Under the pieces are notes generated by a model that saw nothing but the letters and a program-made list of their open reading frames with translations, did no database searches and had not been told where the DNA came from. DNA of 64,000 nt from JAMLHH01 sp037189845. GTDB lineage: Bacteria > Bacteroidota > Bacteroidia > Chitinophagales > JADIYW01. Position numbers and translations under genes: made by a program. Each line of letters opens with the position of its first letter. The stretch's first letter is position 1. Shown one piece after another: positions 45,618 to 54,434 of the stretch. Location: the NCBI GenBank assembly GCA_037189845.1, contig JBBCIS010000003.1:1-64000 (forward strand), given 5' to 3'.

Positions 45618-46013
45618 TTTGCTCCCTTTATTTTTTCCCCTAAATAAACTTTTAAAAAAGTTAGAGCCTGCATCCCTCAAAGCAGGCTCTTTTGTTGTTG
45701 TTGATGTTGTGTGTGTTTGTGTATATGGAGAACCGATAAAAGAGGGCATTGTTGTTTCTAATTTATTGGACTTTTATTCCGTTTGACAATACAAATATAG
45801 CTCAATACTATGCCGAAAAAAGCACCAGTTATCATACTTTGTGACATAGTTAAATAATACACTTAAAAATTATTATAATAAATAAACGTATTATAATCAT
45901 AACTTTAATAAAAAATACCCTTATTAAAAAATCAAAATAAGGGACATTTATAATGCAAAAAATATTTCTCTTTTAATTCAAAGCAGTTTCATCGCGTTTT
46001 AGTAATTTCCACT
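45618..46013. other. Intergenic with terminator and GT-rich tract
   Basis: After the terminator at 45663-45694 comes a short simple-sequence tract of TTG/GT units (about 45691-45724), then very AT-rich DNA up to the dehydrogenase gene. Open frames here cross the terminator and look non-coding. Confidence 0.5.
45663..45694 (+). terminator. Rho-independent terminator of the microprotein gene
   Basis: AGAGCCTGC (45663-45671) pairs with GCAGGCTCT (45682-45690), loop ATCCCTCAAA, followed by TTTT. The only plausible plus-strand gene before it is the 44-residue frame. Confidence 0.88.
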
Positions 46014-46964
46014 ATGAACATCGTAGTTATAGATGGGTACACACTCAATCCCGGAGACCTGGATTTAAGCGCGCTGCAACAGCTGGGCACAGTAAGCGCT
46101 TACGACAGAAGCACATCGGAAGAGACCGTAGAAAGGTTGAAAAAAGCCGATATCGCAGTGGTCAATAAGGTTGTTTTTAATCAGGCGCTGATTGACCGGT
46201 TACCACGACTTAAATATATAGCTGTTACAGCTACAGGATATAACAATCTGGATATTCCTTATCTCCGGCAAAAAGGCATTGCTGCATCCAATGTATCAGG
46301 CTATGGCTCACATGCAGTGGCTCAACATACTTTTGCTCTTTTGCTGGAATTATGCAATCATGTAGTACATCATCATAGGGAATGCCAGAAGGGAAAATGG
46401 AATCAGACAAAAGATTTTTGCTTCTGGAGTCAACCTATGACAGAACTCTACGATAAAAAGATGGGCATCATCGGACTGGGAAGTATCGGTCAGCAAACTG
46501 CTGCTATTGCCAAAGCTTTCGGAATGGAAGTATTTTATCACGGAAGAACAGATAAAAATATCGAAGGATTGACCTACGTAAAATCACCTGAAGAAATTTT
46601 CAGCACCTGTGATGTAGTCAGCTTACATTGCACTCTCAACGAGCAAACCCGGTACCTCATCAATAAAGAATCTCTGAAATTATTTCAACCACATACTTTT
46701 TTACTCAACACTTCCAGAGGTGGTTTGATAGATGAGTCCGCTTTGTTAGAAGCTTTGGATAATCGAACTATTGCAGGTGCGGGATTGGACGTACTGTCTG
46801 TAGAACCTCCTATAGAAATCAATCCTCTGATTCATCATCCAGGATGTATTGTCACTCCTCATAATGCCTGGGCTGCCAAAGAAACCAGGCAAAGGCTACT
46901 GGATATGGCGATTGATAATATCAAAAGTTATTTAGATGGTAAGCCTAGGAATTTGATTGTGTAG
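46014..46964 (+). CDS. D-2-hydroxyacid dehydrogenase (glycerate dehydrogenase/hydroxypyruvate reductase type)
   Basis: A 316-residue NAD(P)-dependent enzyme. The Rossmann motif is 'KKMGIIGLGSIGQQTAAIAKAFGMEV'. Catalytic residues lie in 'LLNTSRGGLIDESAL' (Arg), 'GAGLDVLSVEPP' (Glu) and 'VTPHNAWAA' (His). 'VTATGYNNLDI' and the tryptophan-rich loop 'NQTKDFCFW' point to the hydroxypyruvate/glyoxylate reductase branch. Single gene; the exact substrate is uncertain. Confidence 0.92.
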   Translation: MNIVVIDGYTLNPGDLDLSALQQLGTVSAYDRSTSEETVERLKKADIAVVNKVVFNQALIDRLPRLKYIAVTATGYNNLDIPYLRQKGIAASNVSGYGSHAVAQHTFALLLELCNHVVHHHRECQKGKWNQTKDFCFWSQPMTELYDKKMGIIGLGSIGQQTAAIAKAFGMEVFYHGRTDKNIEGLTYVKSPEEIFSTCDVVSLHCTLNEQTRYLINKESLKLFQPHTFLLNTSRGGLIDESALLEALDNRTIAGAGLDVLSVEPPIEINPLIHHPGCIVTPHNAWAAKETRQRLLDMAIDNIKSYLDGKPRNLIV

Positions 46965-46995
46965 AATTATTTAAGGTTAGCTGACGCCCGATAAA

Positions 46996-47092
46996 GTCTG
47001 AACTATGGCAGTGGTCGCCACTTGTCCGGCGAGGTGTATAGAGGTTTTTTTGATTGTTATGATTTACGATACCACCCAATCACAGTTCAGAC
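46996..47092. repeat. Inverted-repeat-bounded intergenic segment
   Basis: GTCTGAACT at 46996-47004 is repeated inverted as AGTTCAGAC at 47084-47092, bounding 97 bp that contain an inner palindrome GTGG-TCG-CCAC. It fills the gap between two convergent genes. It could be a small repetitive element or a bidirectional terminator-like fold. Confidence 0.45.
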
Positions 47093-47109
47093 AGTTACAC
47101 ATTGATATA

Positions 47110-48306
47110 TTACCCGATTAACTCTTCCGTAATCGTCAACCCGATAGACAGACAGGAAGTAGCCGCAGGAGAAGGCGCATTGCACACGTGAATCATTTTG
47201 GGAGAGTGAATCAGTAAAAAATCATCTATCAGACTTCCGTCCTTTTTGATAGCCTGTGCTCTGACTCCGGATGTTGCCGGAAGTAAATCTTCTTCTGTAA
47301 TAGATGGCATCATCTGTTGTACCGCTTTGGTAAAAGCTGTTTTGGACATTGTTTTTTTCCATTCACCGAAACCTATCTTTTTGAAATTGAAAATCATCTT
47401 CCAGAATCCGATATATCTCAACGTATCCCAGGTATCTCTCCAGGAAAACGCTCCCCGTTGATACCCTTCCCTTTTCAATGCCAGAATAGCATTCGGCCCG
47501 GCTTCTACCTGATGGTGTATCATGCGTGTGAGGTGTACTCCTAGGAACGGCAATCCGGGATGCGGCACAGGATATACTAAACCTTTGATCTTTTTGGCAG
47601 CTTCTTCTTTCAGCATAAAATATTCTCCACGGAAAGGAATGATTCGATGCTCAAGCTTCGCTCCTGCCATTAAAGCTATTTTATCAGAGTACAATCCTGC
47701 ACAGTTGATTGCAAAGTCCACCTCAAAAGATTGTGTTTGGGTCTTTATCACCAAAGAGTTTTCAGATAGCTGAATATCTTTTACTGTATGATTAAAATGT
47801 AGTTCCACTCCTTTTGCTCTGAGCAATTCACAGAACTTATCTGCCAGCTTTGGAAAATCTACTACCCCTGTCTGAGGTACCCACAATGCACTTTTCGCCT
47901 GAATAGCCGGTTCTATTTCAGCAATTTCCTGTGTATTGAGTACTTTCACTCCGTCCAACTCATTCTGCAGAGCTCTCTCCTGTAATATGGGTAACTGTTG
48001 CTCTTCTGCTTCATTGACAGCCACAATCAACTTCCCGGTGATCCGGTAAGGAATATCATGCTGCTTACAAAAATCTATCAGATAATGATAACCGGCAATA
48101 CAGTTTTTGGCTTTCAGACTTCCCGGTTTGTAGTAAATTCCGGAATGTATCACTCCACTGTTGTGGCTGCTTTGGTGGCGGGCTGGTCCTTCTTCTTTTT
48201 CTATGACTAAAATTTGGGCATCCGGCATCGCTTCTTTCAGCCGGTAAGCCGTAGCTAATCCCACCAATCCTGCACCTATGACAGCTATTTTCTTTTGAGG
48301 TATCAT
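47110..48306 (-). CDS. lhgO: L-2-hydroxyglutarate oxidase
   Basis: A 398-residue FAD enzyme of the DAO superfamily that oxidises L-2-hydroxyglutarate to 2-oxoglutarate. The N-terminal dinucleotide fold reads 'KKIAVIGAGLVGLATAYRL', and the family signature 'ARHQSSHNSGVIHSGIYYKPGSLKAKNC' follows. 'INCAGLYSDKIALMAG', 'RGEYFMLK', 'PVPHPGLPFLGVHLTR' and the C-terminal 'NAPSPAATSCLSIG' are also present. Single gene, converging with the dehydrogenase gene. Confidence 0.95.
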   Translation of the reverse strand: MIPQKKIAVIGAGLVGLATAYRLKEAMPDAQILVIEKEEGPARHQSSHNSGVIHSGIYYKPGSLKAKNCIAGYHYLIDFCKQHDIPYRITGKLIVAVNEAEEQQLPILQERALQNELDGVKVLNTQEIAEIEPAIQAKSALWVPQTGVVDFPKLADKFCELLRAKGVELHFNHTVKDIQLSENSLVIKTQTQSFEVDFAINCAGLYSDKIALMAGAKLEHRIIPFRGEYFMLKEEAAKKIKGLVYPVPHPGLPFLGVHLTRMIHHQVEAGPNAILALKREGYQRGAFSWRDTWDTLRYIGFWKMIFNFKKIGFGEWKKTMSKTAFTKAVQQMMPSITEEDLLPATSGVRAQAIKKDGSLIDDFLLIHSPKMIHVCNAPSPAATSCLSIGLTITEELIG

Positions 48307-48500
48307 TTCGCACTCAATTTAAAAGAAAGTCCGCAGATAAATAGTTGTAATTTAAAATGAGCAAATTTGAAAATGCACCAAACTTCAAAATCTTTTGAAT
48401 ACTTGTACAGAAAATTATATTTATCACAACTCTTGCTAGTAGGATCATATTACAAATTAGGTGTACTATATTAGAAGACAATCAACCAAAAATATTAAAA

Positions 48501-48911
48501 ATGACAAAGCAAATATTCATCAATCTGGCGGTAAAAGATATTCAAAAATCTATGGACTTTTATACTGCATTAGGCTTTACAAACAATCCGCAATTTTCTG
48601 ATGACTCAGGAAAATGTATGGTATGGAGTGAAAGCATTTTCGTCATGCTTCTGAGTCACGAAAAGTTTGCAACCTTTGCCACTAAACCTATTGCTGACAC
48701 TAAAAATACTTTAGCAGGACTTTTTTCATTATCCTTAGAAAGTCTGGATGCAGTGAACAGCTTAATAACTAACGGACTGAATGCAGGCGGAATTGAACCC
48801 AGCGAAATGAAAGACTATGGATTTATGCAGCAAAGAACTATTGAGGATTTTGATGGTCACACCTGGGAAATTTTCTATATGGACATGTCAAAATTTCCTT
48901 CGGGGGAATAA
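48501..48911 (+). CDS. VOC family (glyoxalase-like) protein
   Basis: A 136-residue protein with the VOC beta-alpha-beta-beta-beta pattern: 'QIFINLAVKDIQKSMDFYTALGFTNNPQF' at the N-terminus and 'FMQQRTIEDFDGHTWEIFYMD' at the C-terminus, which carries the typical metal-binding 'DGHxWE'. Close to the YaeR/PhnB-like 'lactoylglutathione lyase-like' group. Substrate unknown. Confidence 0.9.
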   Translation: MTKQIFINLAVKDIQKSMDFYTALGFTNNPQFSDDSGKCMVWSESIFVMLLSHEKFATFATKPIADTKNTLAGLFSLSLESLDAVNSLITNGLNAGGIEPSEMKDYGFMQQRTIEDFDGHTWEIFYMDMSKFPSGE

Positions 48912-48966
48912 TCAAAGCGACGATATATAGTTTTGGTTTCACAAATAATGACAAAAATTCACTCGC

Positions 48967-49371
48967 TTATTGATTTACCCAGTTTTCAAGTTTGAGATTT
49001 TTCACCCTTTCAAATTCTTTGAGATTATTGCTCACCAATGTGGCATTTAAACTTCTTGCATGAGCTGCAATCAGCGTATCCAATGCTCCAATCGGAGTTC
49101 CTGCAGACTCTAATTCAGCGCGAATATTTCCATAATGTATAGCTGCATTAAAATCAAAATCAACTATTTCCAAAGGCGTCAGAAAATTATCTAATGCCAG
49201 TTGGTTTTTATCAGGAAAACTACTCTTGGCTACTCCATACTGCAATTCAGACAATGTAATGCTTGAAATGCCAATACTTCCAATGGATAGAGTCTTAAAA
49301 TGCTCAATAACACTCAATGGTTTCTGTCTGATGATATAAATACAAATATTGGTATCTAAAAGGTATTCCAT
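48967..49371 (-). CDS. vapC: VapC-type PIN-domain toxin (ribonuclease)
   Basis: A 134-residue PIN protein. Acidic catalytic residues are seen in 'LLDTNICIYIIR' (Asp6), 'ISSITLSELQYGVAKS' (Glu) and 'PIGALDTLIAAHARSLNATLVSNNLKEFERV' (Asp). Family members cut tRNA or rRNA. It overlaps its antitoxin gene by one base (TAATG), the usual toxin-antitoxin order with the antitoxin first. Confidence 0.93.
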   Translation of the reverse strand: MEYLLDTNICIYIIRQKPLSVIEHFKTLSIGSIGISSITLSELQYGVAKSSFPDKNQLALDNFLTPLEIVDFDFNAAIHYGNIRAELESAGTPIGALDTLIAAHARSLNATLVSNNLKEFERVKNLKLENWVNQ

Positions 49372-49607
49372 TAATCAAGACTTTCTCTTTGCTGAAATTC
49401 CGGTTCGTTGCGTTCCTGCATAAAATCATCACTGAAATCAGCCAGACTATTTATCATATTCTGCCACGGATTATGAAACGGAATAACTTGAATAGAATTC
49501 CCTACTTTTTTCAAATAAACCCTATCATCATCTATCTCCATTCCTGCAGGCAGATGTATAGCTTGTCCATTATTTTTCTTTTTTATTTCAATAGTAGCAA
49601 ATCCCAT
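49371..49607 (-). CDS. vapB: VapB-type (AbrB/MazE-like) antitoxin
   Basis: A 78-residue protein with an N-terminal swapped-hairpin AbrB-like DNA-binding region ('ATIEIKKKNNGQAIHLPAGMEIDDDRVYLKKVGNSIQVIP') and an acidic C-terminal tail ('PWQNMINSLADFSDDFMQERNEPEFQQRESLD') that would wrap the toxin. First gene of the vapBC pair; it probably represses its own promoter. Confidence 0.88.
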   Translation of the reverse strand: MGFATIEIKKKNNGQAIHLPAGMEIDDDRVYLKKVGNSIQVIPFHNPWQNMINSLADFSDDFMQERNEPEFQQRESLD

Positions 49608-49695
49608 CTGATTGAATTCATTTTGCCTAAGATAACGAATATACTTTATTCCTGTTTACAGCAATTCATATTATAACCGTCAGACTCCCTTCTTT

Positions 49696-50892
49696 CTATT
49701 CAAAATCAGGATACAAAAGATACTTCTTCCTTACCTTTTTGAACTGTTCTAATCCTTCCTGCCAGGATTGCTTGATTTCTTCTTCTGTCAATCCGGCTTT
49801 GATTTGAGCTTCCAGTTCTTTTGTACCGGTCAGCTTTATCATGAAACTATTGAAGAAATTTTGTCCGTGATAGGAATGATATGCTTCCAGAATAGGTTGC
49901 AATGACAAACCGAAATTTCTCAGTTCTACTGTACTTAAATCTGTATATGCTTTACCAAAAGATTTTTTTCCTAAAAGTGGCGGATTTGTCGCACCCGGAC
50001 GACTCTCAGGCGTGAAAGTAGTATCTTTTACAGCTGACTGTGGATGTCCCCACAGCTGGAACTGATGTCCTGTTCCTCTGCCCACGCTATATGGTGTTCC
50101 TTCAAAAAAACACAAGGATGGATACAGATAGATAGACCTCATATTAGGTAGATTAGGTGATGGCGCTATCGGCAAATCGTAAAAGGTATTATGATCATAA
50201 CCTTTCATCGCAACGACCTCCAAGTCGCACTTAACTCCGTTTTTCAACCATTTTTCTCCATTAATCATCTGAGCATACTCTCCTATTGTCATGCCGTGCA
50301 CAATCGGTATCTGATGCATACCTACGAATGAGCTGTTTTCCTTTTCTAGAATCGGACCGTCTACATAGTGACCATTCGGATTCGGACGGTCTAAAACGAT
50401 GACCTTCTTACCGTTTTCTGCTGCGGCTTCCATCACATAATGTAGTGTAGAGATATAAGTATAAAATCTCGCTCCTACATCCTGAATGTCAAAAATGATA
50501 ACATCTATATTTTTGAGCTGCTCAGCTGTCGGTTTTTTATTATTTCCATATATTGAAAAAACCTTCACACCTGTTTTAGTATCGACTTCATTACTGACTT
50601 TGGCTCCTGCATCTGCGTTGCCTCTCACTCCGTGTTCCGGTGCAAAAGCTGCTGTCACATTCACTCCGAGCTGGTATAAAGTATCCAACAATAAAGTATT
50701 TCCTACCGTAGAAGTCTGATTCACGACCAAACCTACCCGCTTGCTTTTCAGCAAAGGCAATAGTTTATCCAATTGCTGAGCACCTGTCTGTATCTCAGAC
50801 GAATGAGTACCATGCTGGCATCTGGCCGTCAGCGGAGAAAGTCCTGTCAACAAGCAGCACAAGGCGACGAAAATATTTATCTTGCAGCGCAT
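49696..50892 (-). CDS. namZ: Exo-beta-N-acetylmuramidase NamZ family (DUF1343)
   Basis: A 398-residue exported protein with a signal peptide (about residues 1-25). DUF1343 marks are 'RVGLVVNQTSTV', 'VTAAFAPEHGVRGNADAGAKV', 'SIYGNNKKPTAEQLKNIDVIIFDIQDVGARFYTYISTLHYVMEAAAENGKKVIVLDRPNPNG', 'PSPNLPNMRSIYLYPSLCFFEGTPYSVGRGTGHQFQ'. Characterised members release MurNAc from muropeptide sugars (GH171), so a role in peptidoglycan recycling is likely. It diverges from a permease gene with only 35 bp between start codons. Confidence 0.92.
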   Translation of the reverse strand: MRCKINIFVALCCLLTGLSPLTARCQHGTHSSEIQTGAQQLDKLLPLLKSKRVGLVVNQTSTVGNTLLLDTLYQLGVNVTAAFAPEHGVRGNADAGAKVSNEVDTKTGVKVFSIYGNNKKPTAEQLKNIDVIIFDIQDVGARFYTYISTLHYVMEAAAENGKKVIVLDRPNPNGHYVDGPILEKENSSFVGMHQIPIVHGMTIGEYAQMINGEKWLKNGVKCDLEVVAMKGYDHNTFYDLPIAPSPNLPNMRSIYLYPSLCFFEGTPYSVGRGTGHQFQLWGHPQSAVKDTTFTPESRPGATNPPLLGKKSFGKAYTDLSTVELRNFGLSLQPILEAYHSYHGQNFFNSFMIKLTGTKELEAQIKAGLTEEEIKQSWQEGLEQFKKVRKKYLLYPDFE

Positions 50893-50927
50893 TTCAATTT
50901 ATTTGATTCCTTAAAAATAAAGCATTT

Positions 50928-52154
50928 TTGAATACATCCTGGCAAATAGCTAAACAGATATCCGGAGGAAACAAAGATTCTTTTTCGGGTTTTATCGTGA
51001 AGATTGCTATTGCAGCAAATGCTTTGAGCATAGCCGTGATGGTAGTCGCCATTTGTATGGTCAGCGGTTTTACCAAAGAAATCCGTGAAAAGGTATTCGG
51101 TTTCTGGGGACACGTTCAAATCAGGCATTTTCAGAATAATTCATCTTATGAGGAATCTCCTATCACAGAAGATGCCAAACTCATACATACGATAGAATCC
51201 ATCGGTGGAATTCAGCATATCGCTCCATATATCAACAAAGCAGGCATTATCAAAACGAAAACTGCGATGGAGGGAATTGTACTCAAAGGTGTAGACGAAA
51301 GATATGATTGGAATTTTCTACAGCAATATGTTAAAGAGGGCAGGCTGCCACAAATCAACTCCGACAGTATATCAAGGGATATTCTCATTTCATCTAATAC
51401 TGCAAAACGCCTGGGCGTAAAAACTGATGATGCTTTAATTATTTATTTTTTACCGAAAGAGGGTGGACGGCCGATAGGTCGGAGGTTTCAGATTTCAGGA
51501 TTGTATCATACTGGTCTGGAAGAATATGATATACGTTTTGCTCTGGGTGATTTGAAAGTCATTCAGGAACTCAATCAATGGACAAATAACGAATACAGTG
51601 GTTATGAGGTAAAAGTTCAGGATCTCCGAAAATTAGAAGAAACCACGAAGCTCATTTATGAAGAGTTGCCCGCTGAGCTGAATGCTGAAAGTATCCGGAC
51701 TGCTCAACCCAATATCTTTGACTGGCTGGATTTATTAGTTAAAAATGAGATTTTTGCTTTGAGCCTGATGCTGATAGTGGCCCTGCTCAATATGACTACT
51801 GCCCTGATGATACTCATTCTCGACAGGACTAAGATGATCGGTATTCTGAAAGCTTTAGGTGCTACCAATATGCAAATCAGAAAGATTTTTCTCTATAATG
51901 CTTTTATTATTCTGGGTTATGGCTTGATGATAGGAAACGTTGTAGGGTTGAGTATCTGCTGGATTCAAAAAGCCTTTGGTATTATACAATTAGATGAATC
52001 TGCGTACTATTTCAAAGAAGTTCCTGTATTGTTTGACTGGGTGCCTGTGTTGGGTATTAATGTGCTGACGATTGCCATCACGCTGTTGGTGCTGATTCTG
52101 CCTACGATGATTATCTCTAAGATTTCTCCACTAAAGGCTATCAGGTATGATTAG
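50928..52154 (+). CDS. LolC/E-like ABC transporter permease
   Basis: A 408-residue permease of the lipoprotein-releasing type: a first membrane segment near residues 25-48 ('IVKIAIAANALSIAVMVVAICMVSGF'), a large periplasmic domain, and three C-terminal segments with the FtsX-like motif 'DRTKMIGILKALGATNMQIRKIFLYNAFIILGYGLMIG'. The start is TTG at 50928; a stop lies eight codons upstream and no ATG fits. The partner ATPase (LolD-like) is not adjacent. It probably extracts lipoproteins from the inner membrane. Confidence 0.88.
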   Translation: MNTSWQIAKQISGGNKDSFSGFIVKIAIAANALSIAVMVVAICMVSGFTKEIREKVFGFWGHVQIRHFQNNSSYEESPITEDAKLIHTIESIGGIQHIAPYINKAGIIKTKTAMEGIVLKGVDERYDWNFLQQYVKEGRLPQINSDSISRDILISSNTAKRLGVKTDDALIIYFLPKEGGRPIGRRFQISGLYHTGLEEYDIRFALGDLKVIQELNQWTNNEYSGYEVKVQDLRKLEETTKLIYEELPAELNAESIRTAQPNIFDWLDLLVKNEIFALSLMLIVALLNMTTALMILILDRTKMIGILKALGATNMQIRKIFLYNAFIILGYGLMIGNVVGLSICWIQKAFGIIQLDESAYYFKEVPVLFDWVPVLGINVLTIAITLLVLILPTMIISKISPLKAIRYD

Positions 52155-52173
52155 ATTTTAGTATTGGGTATTG

Positions 52174-52191
52174 CCCCGATAGCTATCGGGG
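52174..52191. repeat. 18-bp perfect palindrome CCCCGATAGCTATCGGGG
   Basis: An exact self-complementary sequence in non-coding DNA 20 bp after the permease stop. The core GATAGCTATC is often seen between Bacteroidota genes, by recall. No loop and no T-run, so not a normal terminator. Confidence 0.7.
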
Positions 52192-52320
52192 TGAGTATTG
52201 GGACTTTGACGATAGACTACAGACGACCGTAAGACGGCAGATTCGAGAAAGCTTAACAGGCATCATTAAGCCTTAAAATTAATTTTCATTATTCCCTTTT
52301 AGGAATCAATCAAAAAGAGC

Positions 52321-52362
52321 CACGAAGACACCAAGTCTCTAAGTTTTTCTTAGTTTTTGTGG
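52321..52362 (+). repeat. CACGAAG-type dispersed repeat, copy 1
   Basis: CACGAAGACACCAAG followed by CTCTAAGTTTTTCTT and a closing TTTGTGG. Shares CACGAAGAC and CTAAGTTTTTCTT with 61581-61607. Confidence 0.55.
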
Positions 52363-52450
52363 CATTTTACAGGCTATGTCAAATAATTAAAATCATTTTA
52401 TGTTCCTCACTTAACAACTTAAACCTGAAACTATATGCCCTGTTTCGGGA

Positions 52451-52509
52451 GAGGGATAGAGGCAATAGCTCCGTAGTGTAACGGAAGACTACATGCCGAT
52501 AGCCCGACG
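52451..52509 (+). repeat. Dispersed intergenic repeat, copy B
   Basis: It opens GAGGGATAGAGGCAATAGC, contains the hairpin TCCGT-agtgta-ACGGA and ends ACATGCCGATAGCCCGACG. The arms agree with copies at 26243-26312 and 63501-63553, while the middle differs. Confidence 0.65.
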
Positions 52510-52565
52510 CTATCCGCAATGATAATGAAGGACAGCGACTCCCCTAAAAATAATCTGCTTAAAAA

Positions 52566-54116
52566 CTACAATGGAATGTTGCCGTGCTTGCGTTTAGGCA
52601 TTTTCACGACTTTGTTTTCCAGCATTCTGAAGCCTTTGATGAGCTTGATGCGAGTATCTTTCGGGTCTATGACTTCATCCACAAATCCGCGAGCTGCGGC
52701 TCTGTATGGGTTTGCAAATGTTTCTGTGTATTCGTCTACTTTTTCCTGTAGCTTGGCTTCTTTGTCTTCGGCTTTGGCAATCTCTGACTTGAAGATAATC
52801 TCAGCAGCTCCTTTTGGTCCCATCACCGCAATTTCTGCTGCCGGCCATGCAAAATTCAAATCTGCTCCGATGTGCTTGGAATTCATCACATCATAAGCAC
52901 CTCCATATGCTTTACGGGTAATGACGGTTACTTTAGGAACAGTTGCCTCACTCAAGGCATACAATAGCTTGGCTCCGTTGATGATGATGCCGTTCCACTC
53001 CTGGTCTGTTCCCGGAAGGAAACCCGGAACGTCTACCAATACAAGCAATGGAATATTGAATGCATCACAAAATCTGGTGAATCTCGCTGCTTTTCTGGAA
53101 CTGTTAATGTCCAAAACTCCTGCAAGATATGCGGGTTGATTGGCGACAATACCGATAGAACGTCCTGCCAGACGTGCAAAACCAACTACGATATTTTCTG
53201 CAAAATCTTTATGTACTTCCATGAAAGAGGTTTCATCTACGATTCCTTCAATGATGTCTCTCATGTCATAAGGCTGATTGGGATTGGCAGGAATGATCTC
53301 TGCCAGCTTTTCCCTGATTTCAGATGCTGCACTTTCATAAGGATATACAGGTGCATCATCTTCGCAGTTTTGCGGCATATAGCTCAGCAGCTGACGTATC
53401 ATCTGGATACACGCTACTTCGTTGTTAGCAGTAAAATGTGTCACTCCTGATTTGGAGGCGTGTGTTTTGGCACCACCCAATTCCTCAGAAGTTACTTCTT
53501 CGTGCGTTACAGTTTTTACAACATTGGGACCTGTCACGAACATATAAGATGTCTGGTCTACCATCATCGTAAAGTCAGTCATAGCAGGCGAATACACCGC
53601 ACCACCTGCGCACGGACCCATAATGGCAGAAATCTGAGGTATTACTCCGGAAGATTGTACGTTGCGCAAAAAGATATCTGCATACCCGCCCAGTGAAACC
53701 ACTCCTTCCTGAATACGCGCTCCTCCTGAGTCATTCAGTCCGATAACGGGCGCACCTGTTTTCATGGCTAAATCCATGACTTTACAGATTTTCTCTGCGT
53801 GTGTCTCGGAAAGAGAACCTCCGAACACTGTGAAATCCTGTGAAAATACATACACTAAACGACCATCCACATGACCATATCCGGTCACTACTCCATCTCC
53901 TAAATATTGCTCTTTGTCCAGACCGAAATCCGTGCTGCGGTGTGTTACCAGCATGCCTATTTCTTCGAATGTTCCCGGGTCTAATAATAGCTCTACACGC
54001 TCTCTGGCTGTCAGTTTGCCTTTGGAATGTTGAGACGCAATTCTCTTGATGCCACCTCCTAATAAAGCTTCAGCTTTTTTCTGCTGTAGAAGCTCTAACT
54101 TCTGGTCGTTTGTCAT
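52566..54116 (-). CDS. Acyl-CoA carboxylase carboxyltransferase (beta) subunit, propionyl-CoA carboxylase type
   Basis: The 516-residue product is read from MTNDQKLELLQQKKAEALLGG at 54116. It is the biotin-dependent carboxyltransferase subunit with 'QHSKGKLTARERVELLLDPGTFEE', 'VIGLNDSGGARIQEGVVSLGGYADIF', 'GPCAGGAVYSPAMTDFTMMV', 'LVDVPGFLPGTDQEWNGIIINGAKLL' and 'KHIGADLNFAWPAAEIAVMGPKGAAEII'. It matches PccB/MmdA-type enzymes (propionyl- or methylmalonyl-CoA). No biotin carboxylase or carrier gene is adjacent. The longest frame (to 54140) starts upstream of a promoter box, so the shorter start is correct. Confidence 0.93.
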   Translation of the reverse strand: MTNDQKLELLQQKKAEALLGGGIKRIASQHSKGKLTARERVELLLDPGTFEEIGMLVTHRSTDFGLDKEQYLGDGVVTGYGHVDGRLVYVFSQDFTVFGGSLSETHAEKICKVMDLAMKTGAPVIGLNDSGGARIQEGVVSLGGYADIFLRNVQSSGVIPQISAIMGPCAGGAVYSPAMTDFTMMVDQTSYMFVTGPNVVKTVTHEEVTSEELGGAKTHASKSGVTHFTANNEVACIQMIRQLLSYMPQNCEDDAPVYPYESAASEIREKLAEIIPANPNQPYDMRDIIEGIVDETSFMEVHKDFAENIVVGFARLAGRSIGIVANQPAYLAGVLDINSSRKAARFTRFCDAFNIPLLVLVDVPGFLPGTDQEWNGIIINGAKLLYALSEATVPKVTVITRKAYGGAYDVMNSKHIGADLNFAWPAAEIAVMGPKGAAEIIFKSEIAKAEDKEAKLQEKVDEYTETFANPYRAAARGFVDEVIDPKDTRIKLIKGFRMLENKVVKMPKRKHGNIPL

Positions 54117-54121
54117 ATCTG

Positions 54122-54129
54122 CAAATGTA
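54122..54129 (-). promoter_or_regulatory. -7 promoter element TACATTTG directly before the carboxylase gene
   Basis: An exact minus-strand match inside the N-terminal extension of the longest frame (residues 4-6 of MKIFTFAD). Only five bases separate it from ATG 54116, so the message would be nearly leaderless. Confidence 0.6.
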
Positions 54130-54434
54130 AAGATTTTCAAACATTCAGAATACGTAAATCCATTTTATTGATATTTGACTATTGATTTGACGGCGGACCA
54201 CGGTCTACAGACCACCGTTTTTGACAATGTAGATTGCGTTAGCAAAAATTCGTATTGGCTTCGAGCAACTCAGCCACCCCGTAAATAGTCACTCATACTT
54301 TGTTAATCATATAAATCTTGCTTATTTGCTAATTGCCATTGCTCATTTTGAATCTCCTCTTAACCACTACAGAAAAATAATTATACCGGCATGATTAACT
54401 TTACCAACGGATATCTGTTACACTTGTATCGATT
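54130..54434. other. Intergenic, no gene seen
   Basis: A divergent region. It contains a GC-richer patch (about 54188-54232, ACCACGGTCTACAGACCACCG with weak internal symmetry) and TTGCTAATTGCCATTGCTCATT-like wording that resembles the 61.6-61.7 kb repeats. No coding frame or RNA recognised. Confidence 0.45.

Larger units (their letters stand above)
52155..52565. other. Repeat-rich intergenic region
   Basis: 411 bp between two convergent genes with no coding features. It holds three separate repeats: an 18-bp perfect palindrome (52174-52191), a CACGAAGACACCAAG-type repeat (52321-52362) and copy B of the GGATAGA/GATAGCCCG repeat (52451-52509). Confidence 0.6.

Noticed and set aside
45519..45786. 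Open frames on both strands around the microprotein terminator
   Set aside because: Both cross the terminator hairpin and the GT-rich tract; composition is low-complexity.
48967..49607. VapBC as a sign of a mobile island
   Set aside because: No integrase, transposase, tRNA target or direct repeats around it, and composition matches its neighbours.
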